Source of the DNA: Coccinella septempunctata | Lineage: Eukaryota; Arthropoda; Insecta; Coleoptera; Coccinellidae | Length of the DNA: 64,000 nucleotides | Direction: 5' to 3' | Assembly (NCBI RefSeq): GCF_907165205.1 | Contig: NC_058193.1 | Coordinates: forward strand, 33,617,521-33,681,520 | Shown here: in pieces, positions 10,651 to 24,136 of the stretch | Position numbering within the stretch: the first letter of the stretch is position 1 | Layout of the letters: every line of letters starts with the position of its first letter | Made by a program: the position numbers and the translations under genes | Notes under the pieces: generated by a model | Database searches by the model: none | What the model was told of the DNA's origin: nothing | What the model saw: the letters and a program-made list of their open reading frames with translations, nothing else

Positions 10651-13600
10651 AGGGAAGAAAAAAACATTCCTAAATAAACTTCGAAACTTTATATTTTACT
10701 TTTTCAGAAAAATAATCAGTCGAATTTCTCATCTAACAATGCATCCAATAAATGCAATCAGAACTCATGGTATTTTAATCAGAATACCGAAGTAAATAAG
10801 GAATTTATGTAGAGACCCGAATGATGATAAAAGAAAGAAACCTTTTGATTCTAACAATGATCAAATAATTTTCGTATCGAAACTTCAACTGATCGAAAGA
10901 ACATCAGCAATAAAAAGAATGATCTCTTGGATTCTCGAATCATCATCGACTCTGAAATCCATTTTACACTTCACATATCATCGATATTTATATATATTCA
11001 ATCAGCAACTCCAATATTAAAGTAATGAACTGAAGTAATCACATAATCGTCTCTCTCTGGAATCTTCGGCTTTGCAACAAACTGGCGTCATCCTGAGGAT
11101 ATTGCAGCATACCTCAGAATTTAAATTCGAATTTCGGAATTACCCTAATCTAATAAGTAGTAAATAATAATCTAACCAGCAGCCTTGACCACTTCCCTCA
11201 TAGGAAATATGAATTTTCTTACGACGTTTTGTCAGGTCGACCATGGACTCTTGAATTAAATGAACGGTGTTCACTTGAAGCTTTCTGCTAATAGTTTTGA
11301 TAGACACTTGGTGTTTGTTCAACCACTTTCGCTGCTGGAAATTGCTCATTGTTTGAATTTGTATATTGAGAGAATTGTTTACTGTTTGCAGTTGAAAAAG
11401 ACGGCTAATCTGTAGGATGTTTTTCCTTTCAGCTTCCGAAGCTTAAAGTGAGATAAGTAAGGATTATTATTTAAGAACCCGAAAGATAAGAATATCTACG
11501 TCGGTGTTCATAAATACGAACTTTAAACTCCCATTAACGTGGGCTAAACTGAACGCATCGTAAAGAACATCCATCAATAACCCGGCAAATTAGAGAGCTG
11601 TGGCAATTTCAAATGTCCGAAAACCATAATCTCAAGCGAAATTCCAAGAAATGATTCAGAGTTGAAATGGTACTGAAAAAGATTAGCACCTCAGTGGGTG
11701 TTTTCCAGAGCCAACGCTAGATAATTTACGAATAGTAATAAATTAACGATAAAAACTACATCCTGGTTATAACGTACTTATATGGAGACATCATCTAATT
11801 CGATAGAGGACATAGAAACAGAGTAGAACGAGTATTTTCTTTGGTTTACAACGTGTAGGTGATGCAGTAATTCTATATTCGTAATTGGTCCATATTCATG
11901 TTGTGTTTATTCGAAATCCAAATCTTATTGGAGAGAAACCTACCAGTTTGGACAGCAAAAGTTAATAAGAATTTGTTCAGACTCAACACCTGCGAAATGA
12001 GCATCAAACATTCAAGCTATGCCTTTTATTTTAACCCTTAAAAATATACTGGTGCCTTGACTTTTTTCTTTTCAATTTTGTCTTCATCTTTCCATAGAAA
12101 TGAATTAAGCGGCCATAAAAAACACGATGAACATAGATGAAGATGATTCATAAATTGTTTGTACAGCATCATCAAACTACCTTCAGTTTATTGCTTTAGC
12201 AGTTATAGAACATGATGAAATGCATTTACGTTTCCTATTAATCAATATTAATGCACTTGGATCTCAAAAATAATCAACAAGGAAGTTTACGGGTTGTTTT
12301 ATTGCTTGTATATACTGTCGCCACATCCATCATCACTTACAGTTTTTTAACAGTTTTTTTGCAATCAATGAAACCTTCTCCCATATGTTTTTAAACGGTT
12401 CGATTGATTCTAGGTTCATCTGCCACTAAGAATTTCGTTATTTTCGAATTACACCATTGATTCAGATAGAGGGGGGATTTTGAGCAAACAAACTTATGTT
12501 TTCGTCTACAGCTCTTTCGGTTATATAGCTATTTGTGCAGTTCAACAAGGTAAGAGAGTTTCATACTCTTGCTGTTACGTTTAATGAAGTTAAGTTCAGT
12601 TTTATTCTCACAATAAGCAAATTTGAGGGGTGTATTTTCTTCTGTATTCAACATACACTGGATAGCACGCCACTGCCCACGTGAATCGCATATTTTTGAA
12701 GGCCGAATACTGTGATGCCTAGACCATCTTCTCTGATCATCATTACTCAATTTATACACTTAGTTTTCTACCTCGTAATTATCGCCTACCCATAATCAAG
12801 GTCTCATTCAGTGTTGGGCATCGGGAATAATCCAAAAAACGAAGCTGTTAATCCGTAAAATATTTCGGAGAATGATTTCATCCAATTTCTATTCGACCCA
12901 ATGATGACTAGGATTAGGAGATAAATAGTTGTGAGATGCGGAACAAAATATTTGTAATCATATCAAAATGATGTCATTTTTTATGGAAGACGGTAGATTT
13001 GTTTGATGAGAGGGTCTTTTTGTATTGTATCAGACTTGTTTTCTGTTTCCATAACAATATAAATCGATTGATGGGTTTTGGGTGGAGATTTTAGTGGCAT
13101 CAAGGTTTCCCAGCTGTATCTAATTGGTTTATTGGTTAAATAGATCTAAATTACCCCAGCAAGGGTTTTCTGCTGGCATAGGAATACCATTATACCATAA
13201 AACAACATTTCAAAGGCAATAAAGTGGCTCTTGGGTGCCAGGATATTGTGGTGTTGACTTGCGAGAAGGATATCAGACATCTTTTGGGTCTGAAAACTTT
13301 TGTAAGCTTGGGAAAGACCAATAATAGACAGCGGTCCAAGAGTGGCAATTGAAAGTAGCAAGCCTCTGTTGTTGAAAACTCCTGGGTTAACACAGTTAAA
13401 AACTTTCCTGGTGTTTTTACCAACCTACACCAGAATGCTTCTGAAGTTACCAATAGCTGGGATTCTTTTGAATGGGAAAGTTAGCTGTAGTACACAAGTG
13501 TTCAGATGTCTGGCCTACGAACCACACAAATGGGGTAGTCAGTTCTGAATCAGTTTCAGGAGTTTATGATTGAAGTAACAGAACAAAAGTCTTGGTAGTT

Positions 13601-16600
13601 GAAGTTCTGAAAAGCTCCCATTCAATAATTATAATGATCCTTATACCGATCAATATTTCGAATCATTTTACATCTTGCTGAATGAAAGAGGAGATAGGTT
13701 CAAAGTGGTAACTGGTTCATTGCAAATACGGTACATCTCTTAGCCATAAAAAAATCAATTTGAAGAGCATAATCGACGTGCACTATAGGTTCAGACGTTG
13801 TGCAAACCTTTCAGCATATGAAGAAATTGCTGACTGGAAAATTGCCATCAAAATAAGTGTGAGTATGTAATTAATCCTCAATGACTCGTCACAAACCTAC
13901 TCAACATCTCTTCGCTGTTTCTGTCTGAAAATAGCAAATGATTAGGTTTGATGCAAATGACATCACACTGCACAATATAACGTCATTACTTATTGTTGTC
14001 AACGAAAAGATGATCATAATAGCAGTGTGCCTCCTTGCGTTGATTATAATTAAACACTGTGTCCAGCCAATCAGTGCTTCTTTGGCGAAGGTCTTCTCGA
14101 CTGTGATTTTTTGATTGATGAAAAACCGTTTACTACGACGAGGTTGGGTATTCTTTCATTGGATTCTGTTTGTTTGACGCGTATGTGGGTGATATCATGT
14201 TCGCTAATTGATGGGATGATTTATTGAAATTGGGAAGAGATTTCCAATCACAAAGACGGTTCTTGACATCCTTTGGAAGGTTGTGTCGGAATTTTTTTGT
14301 TAGGGAGCTTTTGCGAGCGCTTGTCGTAGTTTTTTGGCACGAGGTTTCCTTAATTGAAGTTATTAAATGAATTTCTCCGGTTCGACTTAACTCCTATTCA
14401 TTTTGAACCTCCAATTTCCCACTGAGCACTTCAAAACTAAACGGTACAGGATTTATTATGAAATATTACACTATAGAATAGTTGAATCCTTGCAAGGACC
14501 ATTCCTATTCGAAATAATTCTTTGAATTGAAGTAAAATTACAAATTTGTTTCAAGGTTTCAAAGCATCTTACCTTGATACGTTAGATGGTTATGAAATGA
14601 GTTGGAAGATCCAACCATAACTTTTAAAATGTTGATATGTAGTTTGGCTTAATTTTCATTTAATTTCCTCCAAAATGTTGGGAAGAATACTTTTGAACCT
14701 TGTTCGACAATGAATGACTGAACCACCATGGTATATATAAGAAAATATTATAAAGTAAAAACCAGTCTAGATAGGTGATCTACATTCATTAACTTTAAGT
14801 CGAATATGATTAAAATTCTTATTGTCATATCCATTGAACATTCTATGTGGTCTGATGCTCTAAAACTAATTTTCAAGAAGAACAGCCTGAAATAGCAGAG
14901 AAGATTGATTTGTAAAGAATTATTCTTAACCAATCAGTAGATTTTTTGAAATTTAGTCCCTAAATGGCAATCATTGCGCTTTGAATAGGACTTAAGTGAA
15001 ACTTTGTGGATGTTCATTAATAAGAAATGTATTCGGTTAGGTTCTAAAGTCAATGCCTGTCCAACATACAGAATTCTTTGCATAAGAACTTATAATGTAC
15101 ATTCCCCCTGTCCATTTGTCGATTGTCATACAATTGTGGAATTTGACGCAGAACTTTAACGTATGCGAATCTTCAATTAACTGAAATTCCAAATATTATT
15201 TGAATCCTTAAAATTCCAACAATCCTGGAGGTCCTCCTACTGAATTTCCTGAAAGTGCTATTGGACTTTTTACATTTTTACTTGCACAAATCTGCAGATG
15301 AATCAAAGAAGCGATACAGATACTTTATCTTGATCTGAGTCCACTGCACGTGCAATTATGAATTACCTGGTTACTTAATGATTAGCAATTGTGGTCTGCT
15401 AATGAATACCAAGTGTAATTGGTATTTTGCTCACAATCTTTGCGTTAATTACATGGTACTCCATGTAATGGGAACTCTACCCTACCGATATAAATACAAT
15501 TTTGATCGTCTTCACATTTGGATTTCGAGTCGGTTTAATCTATTTTTTCTTCGCATATTGGATTAATTATAGTGATATGATTATAATCATTGCAATATCC
15601 AAATAACTTAGATGGCTATGTTTCTTGACTTTACTCTTTCTTAAATTTGAATATTATATCATGCTTTGAAATAACTACATGAAAAATGAATTATTATACT
15701 ATTATACCATTGACTACCACTCGGTTGTCCGTGGAGGGAAGACTACCAAACATACACATACGCGAGAAATTTAAATGTCGTTTAGTTTTCTTGATTATAC
15801 CCATTTCCCAGGCAACTTTTTCAAATGTTTTATACCTCAAAACCTTCTACAAAGTATGAGGAAGATTTCAAAGTAAAGATGAATAAAATCGGTTCAGCCG
15901 TTTTTACCTAATGCCATGACAACGGAAAACAGGGTTCCATTTTTATTTATAGAGATTTGAAAACGGATCTTATAACATGGGGAGTATTATTAGTCTGTTG
16001 GCTTCTTATTTGCTGACATTCCACAATAACAGCGCTCAGTTGTTGCCTGACCGCAGATTTTTTTCGCCAGAAACCAGTAAGAATATGATATCATATCTAT
16101 TCGTATACGTAGGGTCATCTTCAAGCAGAACCGATGAACTGAAACCATCCCAATCAAACCCGTTTCGTACAATCTCAAATACCTACTCCTTCAATATGAA
16201 TTTTCAAGATAAACACATCAAACCGAAGCTTAATAATTAATTATAGCCGTGATTCAGAGTATTCCTGCATTCAAGTGGTAGCTCTACAAATGGTACCAAT
16301 TAACCGAAGTCTATTGATGCTGGCCTTACGGAATTCCTAATGGACTAATAGCGCAACGAGGTAAACCAAATTAATGGAATGGAATATAATAGAACCGCGG
16401 CTTATTGTTATTTGAGAACTGTTAACCTTCCTAGGACGTCTCTCCAGGAGCTAGTGGTTATGGAGTCATCTTCATCAATAATGCAGTTTGTTTAAAAATA
16501 GCTGAGGGATCGAAACTGCATGCATGACATAGGATTTTTAAGATAACTATGAGAATATCCTGGTGCCACTGAATCATCGAGGTTCCTTGGGAATATATTT

Positions 16601-16654
16601 GTGGAATTGACATCGCTGGAAGATATCCATATCCTATACAGCACAGTGGCGGTT
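10651..16654. other. 6-kb gene-free stretch
   Basis: AT-rich DNA without a recognisable gene. Overlapping open frames at 13146-13548 on both strands sit in a less AT-rich patch but show no family signature or splice logic. Frames at 11140-11349, 12529-12759, 14748-14933, 15378-15566 and 15977-16240 look like chance. No tandem repeat or transposon end was recognised. Confidence 0.4.
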
Positions 16655-17056
16655 CCAGAAGTGATTTTGGGGGGTGGGGCATCAATTGACCCCATCTTTT
16701 TGGAAATTTTTGTAAAGTCAACGTTCGAGTAGTTTTTCTTCCAGAAAAATAATCGCAAATCTTAATGTGATACATATTCTCAAAGAGCAACTCTTCTAGT
16801 AATAAATCTGAGAATTTCATCCGTTTCGGCACAACCGTTGGGTCTTGAGGAAGTTTCAGCTGACCCCATCTTTTTGGGAATTTTTGGAAGGTCAACGTTT
16901 GGGTAGTTTTTCTTTCAGGAAAATTATCGTAGATCTAAATGTGATACATATTCTGAAAGAGCAACTCTTCTAGTCATAAATCTGAGAATTTCATCCATCT
17001 CGGCATGACCGTTCGATCTTGAGAAAGTTTCAACTGACCCTATCTTTTTGCCCTGT
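16655..17056 (-). repeat. Second array of the 174-bp satellite, inverted, about 2.2 units
   Basis: The complement of the satellite marker (CTGACCCCATCTTTTT, first unit TTGACCCCATCTTTTT) recurs near 16686, 16860 and 17033, again about 174 bp apart. The blocks AGAGCAACTCTTCTAGT and ATAAATCTGAGAATTTCATC are shared with the array at 7.5-8.2 kb, but on the opposite strand. The reading frame at 16458-16895 is produced by this repeat and is not a gene. Confidence 0.88.
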
Positions 17057-18909
17057 CTTTTGAAGTTATGTTTTATTTCAAGCCTGATATCATTTCAAAA
17101 TATTACACCACATTGTAGCTTCATATCTCCCGAAATAACGGACTTGCCGTTAAGCAATCCGATCCATAAATTATTCAGAAAGAGCCTTGAATGACCATAA
17201 CTGAAAGATCCTGAATATGCCTACCCGCAAATACAAGTTGCAATCGTTTCCTTAATGTCAACTGGGTCATATAGACTGAATGAAAGCTGATTACGGTATT
17301 GTTAGGGTAAAAATGAAATGAAAAATAGGACTATTGAAATTTATTTCAGTATTTGTTGACAGCTTCACATATTTCATCGACAGGAGGTTGATTTGAAATC
17401 GGATATTTCGTTTATTAATAAATGACTCATCTTGAATGCAAATCTGAGCTAGGTCTTTAGTTTCATCGTTTCATGGTTATATTATATTATGAAGTCAATC
17501 AAATTTATGATGAATAGTTATACAGGGTGTCTGTGAACAAATGCGAAGGACTTAGGGAGATGATTCCTCGATGAAAATAAGCAGGGGTTGCTTTTGTGAA
17601 ACCAAAGCTTCGCTCTTAATGCCATTCGATGCAGAATTTAATGCTCAACCTCTTTGATAGAGATAACTTTTATTATTAATAGACATTTCCACAAAACTGG
17701 TTTTAAAACGAATGTTTCTCATTACTCTGAAAAATTGGTCAAACTTCGAGAACCTGTATAACGGAAACAGTTAGTCCGAAATACATACGTCTGGTCTGAT
17801 TTGACACAAAATTCGATATTCTACAACAATTATTAAGAGCATTTTTTCGGAATTTCCAGTCCTTCAGGAGATATGATCGAAAAACCGCGAAAACACCCCT
17901 TTAGGGGGCACCTTTCAGCCTACCCCCCTATTAATGAGCAACTGAGCCGAGGAGAAAAACCTAAGATACTCATTTTGGGACATGTCTGAAGCCATTCCAA
18001 GAAAAAATATTCTTTGGTTGCAATTTTTTCATAAATTAATGCTCATTCCACTTCTAATTTGTGAGCACTGTGTAAATGTTTTAGGATAAGGTATCATCTA
18101 CTGCAATTTCAACTCATTTTCAATATGAAAGTATAAGTGTATAAGAGAATTCATGAACAATTACAAATTTTTCCAGGGCATTCATGCCGAACCGAACATT
18201 GGAACAACCCCTAATAAACTCAAACTCGTACCCCCAGGTATCATTAAGCATTAAAAAATTCTTCTGTCGCAGGCACAGAAGTAATCATAAAATTTTCCAC
18301 ACTATTTTACGCCCTAGTGCGATATCTGACATTCATTACGGCCTACAACGTCTTCGGCTGTGGTATCATCGAGCGAGATCATTTTACAGCCTTACCTCTC
18401 TGGGAGATACACCTGAAATCAAAACCTGCGGTTATGCGATACGATACGACTGAAAGAAGCAGAGAGAACACTGGAGAGATGAGCTGAACACGCGAACGAA
18501 CTATCAAATGGAATTGTATCATCTGCAAATATCATACAATTTTCTGATTTTCACGTTGACGATAACGGTTATGGTGGACGTAAATAATGAAGATGATGCT
18601 GAACCCGGTTGGAATCTTAAATATGATGGTTTCTGCGAATGTTGACTGGGAAAAAGATGGGAGTTCTTTTCATCGGGCCCCTTTTCTGAAGATATGAGAA
18701 ACGGAGAAGTTTCAGTGACGATGACAGGATGGTAGGATTTTAATCCTTTCGCGGTATGATGGAAATGACGAAGAATCTTGTGGCCTTTCCATTTTATCAT
18801 AGAAAACTTGACGAAGGACCATGTTTTCGATTTACCTTACGTTAAAAGTGTGTCAAAGCGATTGTAAATTTAGTAGAATTGGAATTGTGTATTCCTTAGA
18901 AGAAGAATC
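17057..18909. other. Non-coding DNA with a possible transposon end at 17521
   Basis: A terminal-repeat-like motif, TTATACAGGGTG, begins near 17518. Its complement, CACCCTGTATAA, sits near 19283-19294. TACAGGGTG ends flanked by TA are common in IS630/Tc1-like insect elements, but the two may belong to different insertions. The open frames at 18184-18453 and 18519-18800 have no recognised product. Confidence 0.35.
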
Positions 18910-19292
18910 ATTGCTTATAAACAACGACTCTGCGGTTTATTTAACGAACGATATCCTGGAACAAATATATCCGCTGCTTACGTTGTGCAACTGTTTGCCA
19001 AATTTGACGCTACTGGTTCAGTCGGAAACAAAAAGGGGTTTATGAAAGAGACGAAGCGAGAGACGTGGCTGTCTCAGGTCATGTAGCAATGGATCCGACC
19101 TTTAGTACTAGGAAATGGTCCGATGTATTGGGTGTTTCACGCGTTACAATAATGAGAATCCTTAAATAACATAAATTTCATCCTTTTAAGATACGATTAG
19201 ATCAGGAACTGAATGAGGATGATCCCGATCGTGAAGTGGTCAGTGAATTGACGGCCTATGTCCCAATAGTTATGAATCACCCTGTATAACTT
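18910..19292 (+). mobile_element. Decayed IS630/Tc1-like transposase remnant (DUF4817-type), copy 2
   Basis: Plus-strand pieces spell ERYPGTNISAAYVVQLFAKF, ATGSVGNKK, then after a one-base insertion ERDEARDVAVSGHVAMDPT, WSDVLGVSRVTIMRILK, an in-frame stop, and HKFHPFKIRLDQELNEDDPDR. It is homologous to copy 1 at 4.7-5.1 kb but inverted. The DDE core is missing. The remnant runs almost directly into CACCCTGTA at the right end, probably the 3' terminal repeat. A stop plus a frameshift make it a pseudogene. Confidence 0.7.
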
Positions 19293-20278
19293 GTATGGAA
19301 GTGAGTGGTGTCAATTTCCAGCATTTAATGAACTGTTCCACTATTTGACGTGTCATTTCGTTATGGATGGAAATTTTGAAGCGAAATTTCAGGATCAGTT
19401 AGTACTCGATAAGATTTTCAACTTGAGGTATCGCAACATCCCTCATCCCTATTAAAAATTAAGGGGTTGTTCTCACCCCCTTTAAGGGGTTGCAGTTACG
19501 GGGATGCAGAGATCGTAAAAGTTGTTACCCCTCGGATCAAAAATTGACATGTCCGAGCAATTTTCAACATTTTCATTTTGAAGCCGGAAAATTGACGTGT
19601 TAACTTTTCGTTGGACCACACTGTATGTGATTAATGTTGCAATCTACTTTGAAAACATTCCATATTGTAAAGCTAAATGCTGAGGGACCTTAGGTCGATG
19701 GTCATTTGCTTATAGGAGAGTAAATGACGTGTCCTATTTCATCTCGAAGTTCTATATCTGCGAAATAAAAGCCTTCAGCCCAAGTAATTTCATATAATTC
19801 CTGACTGCCTCGTATATTCCTCAAATAACGACACGAAAATAGTTCCTCATTAAAATGATGCAAGGATCATTTCCCACCGAGGATGGATTGTGATTGAAAT
19901 CAGCAATTTCCCTCGGTGCAAATTCTTATTTGCGCCGAGTGCATAAACTATAAGCGTACGTTCCTGCATTGAAATGAAGAATGGCCACATTCATCCATCT
20001 GCGCGACAAGAATTATTACAACAAAGTCGTGCTGTAACTATCAATGCCGAATGCCGAATTTTTCTCTTAGGATGGGTATTTTGTCATCAGGGCCGAAGTG
20101 CAGCTTCATCTCGTGGACTTTTGTCTCAAATTTGTACAGAATGTTCAGTAGCGATTTCGAGGGATTTTCCATCCAAGTATAACTCTGCGCATGTGAGCGA
20201 AGATGGGGCAAAAACAAGTTAAAAAATGCTTAAAATTTCACCCCTACTAGTTCTACTACTTCTATGAAAAAAGACATA
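19293..20278. other. Non-coding spacer
   Basis: No supported gene. The frame at 19974-20222 has no family signature. It ends at the TA duplication (20277-20278) of mariner C. Confidence 0.4.
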
Positions 20279-21557
20279 CGACGCTGTATTGATATCTAGT
20301 TAACCTAGACCAGTTCCGTGCATAAAAAAAATATTGTGTTACCATAGCAACGAACAATGACTCATTAGAAGTGTCAGTGTGAAGTTTTAAAATTGTAAAC
20401 CAGAGTTACGCAATAAATTAAAAGAAAGAAGATCCACCGAAATTGTGAAAATCGAAAAATTGTAGTATCGAGCCATCATCAAGTACCTATATTCAAAAGG
20501 GTTGAGAGGTAAGCAGATCTACGAAGATATGCCTAATAACCTTGGTGATCAATGTCCTTCGTATGAGACCTTGAAAAATTGGACTGCATTCAAAAGAGGT
20601 ATATTTTCCATTGAAGATGATGACCGATAGGGAAGGCCAGTTTCTGTGTCAGTCTCCGAAAATATCGATGCAGTTCATGACATGATTTTATCAGACCGTC
20701 GAATTGGGCTAAAACGGATATCTGAAGCACTGAATATTTCATACGAACGCGTTCATCATATAGTTGACGTCAATTTGGACATGAGAAAAGTTACTGCAAA
20801 ATGGATCCCCAAATGTTTGAATGTTGACCAAAAACGTGCAGGGGTAGAAGCATCGCGTTCGATCTGAGCTCGATTTGAAAACGATGTAGACTTCTTAAAC
20901 CGAATTGTTACTATGGATGAGACCTGGGTACATTTCTACGATCCAAAAACAAAGCAACAATCGATGGAATGGCGACACTCTGGTTCTCCAAGACCTAAGA
21001 AGTTTCGTGTCAAAAAATCTGCTGGAAAAGTTCTTGCTTCAGTTTTTGGGATTGCCATGGTGTAATCATGATTGATTTTTTGGATAAGGGTAGAACAATA
21101 ACCGGAGATTACTATTCGACATTATTAACCACTCTACGGGATTAAATTAAAGAGAAGAGACGCGGAAAGCTATCCAAAGGTGTTTTGTTTTCACAGGACA
21201 ACGCCCCTGCATACAAATCTCATGTTGATATGCAAAAACTTCGTGATTTAGGGTTTTAATTACTAGAACACCCCCCTTATTCACCAGATTTGGCTCCATC
21301 CGACTATCATCTCTTTCCTCAACTGAAAAAAGTTTAAAAGGTCGTAAGTTTTCTTCCAACGAGGAGGTAATAAAAGCTGTGGAAGTCTGGTTTGCAGAGC
21401 AAGAAGAAACATTTATTTTGAAAGGTCTTGAGACGTTGCAGGTTTGCTGTAATAAATGTATTCAATTAGGAGGAGAATATGTTGATTAATAAAATAATTT
21501 GATATTGAAATTTTGTTCGGTTCTATAGTAGGCTAAGAATTTTTCAATATATCCTCC
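20279..21557 (+). mobile_element. Mariner (DD34D) element C, full length with TA target duplication, gene broken
   Basis: A complete 1,279-bp mariner bounded by TA at 20277-20278 and 21558-21559. Imperfect terminal repeats start CGACGCTGTATTGATA on the left and end TTTCAATATATCCTCC on the right. A roughly 180-bp leader precedes a transposase whose N-terminal block YRAIIKYL is visible. The gene carries a stop before EYRA, TAG in the RPVS linker region, TGA in place of the SICA cysteine, single-base deletions near 21045 and 21335 and other losses. Conserved pieces include DETWVHFYD, a ...SPDLAPSDYHLF block and a C-terminal GEYVD. This copy defines the element ends used to judge all the others. 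Confidence 0.92.
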
Positions 21558-21559
21558 TA

Positions 21560-24081
21560 TTCCATGATTATTCATTTCATTTTCAAGATGAATCAATATT
21601 TTGTTTGACATTAAATATCTGCATATATGGATAATTCACTTCATCATTTACATACAAATTATATATTAGGAGTATTAATTGATTTATTTGAAAATAAAAT
21701 GAATCAACAGATCATTCAAAGTATTCTCCATCACTGGCTACTACTTCTTTTCTACCCCTGAAGCAACTTTCGAATTTCATCTCGAAAAACTGCAACAGAT
21801 TGAAAAAGATCCTCACTTCTCAACCTTAATTAAGTTACCATCCATTTCTATTGAACCCTTGAAGACTTTATCAAATGATTTCAACCAATCTCCCCCTGTA
21901 TCATTCTCATTTGCAAAAACTCAAGGCGACTCGCCAATTCCCACAAAGCCAGACCTGTTTCCCTGCCGTAACGCCAATCGAGCCAAACTAACGATCGCTG
22001 ACGGAAAAGTAAAAGTGGCCACGAACTCCTTCGCAGAAAAACCCACGGTTTTGGATATATAACATTTTGTAGAGGTGTCCGATTTGGTCACGGCGTAGGA
22101 GTCGACTTTTTCGACGATCCTGAGAGGTTGTTATGAATGCCAAGCGTACAATTGTTCGATTTTTGTATTCCGCAGATAAGCAGCATCATCTACTGGTTAT
22201 GTTACGTTGAACTCTAGTTAAAGCGACTTTTCTTACCCAATATGGAAGGAAAGGATGGAGGATAAGTGCCTGGCAATTTAGACGCAAACATGCGTTGGTG
22301 TTTTATCGAAAGCTCATTTACCATTCGCAATGTGGAGCTGAATAAAAGTTTTGCGCCCAAGAAATACTATAAGGAGTTGAAACAACTGCCATACCCCTCT
22401 TTTTTTTTAAGGATAAGGACGTGAGTAATGCTCTCATGGGCCTGGACATTCATAGCAACCCTTATGAGCGGTTTACGTAGAGTTCCTAAGAACTAAGACC
22501 TAAGACAGTCACTTGAACTTAATCTGTGGTTGTTTCTTTCTTTATCCGATGTGAATCTCTGATCAGAGAGATTTTTCTAGCACAAAACATATGCTTTCTC
22601 AAAGAATCGATGTGGTTTTTGGCTCATGTCTGACAAAAATCTACAAAATTTTGCAGAAAAAATATTTCTCTGATACTTCAAGGTGTTGTTGATAACAGAT
22701 GTACGACGTCTTATGTCTGTCACTTTCGGCATGAATTTCTGGTTTGGTCATCCTTTTCCAACTGGCCGAAAATGACTTAGATATAATACTGATTTTTCCT
22801 GAAATCTCAGAATAGTAGATACTGCCAAAAATTGCTTTCCGAAGTTCTCTTCTTGAAAGTGAGACCCATCGCATTTTACGAAAGAGGTGGATTCCACATA
22901 TTATCTGACCTGATTGTCTACGATCTCCTTAACCTCGAGACTTGCCATATAAAGGTGCCTACCATTTAAAGCTCGAAAGAGAAAGAGGCAAAGACACAAC
23001 ATTACACAATGTTTGATCATCACTAACTATTGGTTGGGAAGACGTCTTTCTTTTTTTTCTTTGCTTTCCATTTACTGGCAGTAAAATACTAACCAGGAGG
23101 ATTTCCTAAATGTTCAATATATCCCAGGAACAGCTTTAAAGAAAGAAAAACGATTTTAAGGTAGATAAATAGGGTGGATCTTTGACTCGTACACATATTT
23201 TAACTGTAGATTCTTGAGGTGAGAAAAAAACATTTTTTTCCATACCATTTTTCCCGATTTGTTCCTTACAAAGAAATATAGACATTTCAAGTTTTCATAA
23301 TGAGCTTTGTCACCCCTGGGGAAATAAAATTCAGAATAACAAGCTGAATCTATGACGTTACACATATTTGGATCTTTTAAACCGAGTTGCATTCAGCTAA
23401 AGTACCCAATTTTCCAAAGATCACAGATATTTTTCATTTTTGAACATCAAATTACTCGAAAACGACTCATTATACGAGAAAATAATTAATTTAACAAAAC
23501 TACATCAGATAGTGTCCAACTTTGTTTCAAGAGTTGGGTTCTTTGAATTGTTGGTATTTTTATGGTACGTAATGGCCATAATGAGAAAACTGGAAGACGT
23601 GGGTGATACCTTGTGTTCGAAAAAGATTCATCAAATAAATGAAAAACTTCATTAAGAAATTCATTTCTTTCGATAAAACCGTTTGTGAGATAGAACTGAA
23701 AGTAGCATTTTTTATGGTTTTTCAACAGCCTCCATCTTTCAAACCGAGCTGTTTCGAAAAAATGGTGAAGGAAAAAAGTGTTTCTTCTGACTTCAAGAAT
23801 CTACTGTTGAAATATTTGTACGAGTCAAAGTCTCAACCTGTATACTTCTCCACAGTTGTAAAGTTCAGATAATTTGTGACTGTTTCAGAAGTTGCACATT
23901 TTCGTCCACCAAGTGTTAATTTATTAACGAGAAATCAAATATTTATTTTCTTATATCTTCATGGTTCTTTTGATCCCAATTAAATAACTTTTTTAATTCC
24001 TGTCGTGTCCTGTTTTGGATAAAAAAATTGGAACTTTTCAAACAGTCTCAAAACTTCTAAACTTCCTCAACTTTTGCTAGT
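21560..24081. other. Non-coding DNA with a short inverted repeat pair
   Basis: No supported gene. A motif of about 41 bases (TCAAGAATCTAC...TGTACGAGTCAAAG) occurs on the minus strand near 23172-23216 and on the plus strand near 23792-23832, with about 90% identity. It explains why two small frames here encode look-alike peptides ending KY-YESK. Its origin is unknown. Confidence 0.4.
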
Positions 24082-24136
24082 AGTATATACAAATATCGAT
24101 TGAAATTTATTCTGGGAGGATTCTGCATTTCCTAAA

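Noticed and set aside
13146..13548. Overlapping frames on both strands in a GC-richer patch
   Set aside because: No recognisable domain, no splice-site logic and no transposon signature; not enough to call a gene.
16458..16895. 145-codon minus-strand frame
   Set aside because: Made largely of the inverted satellite array and shows the same repeated peptide.
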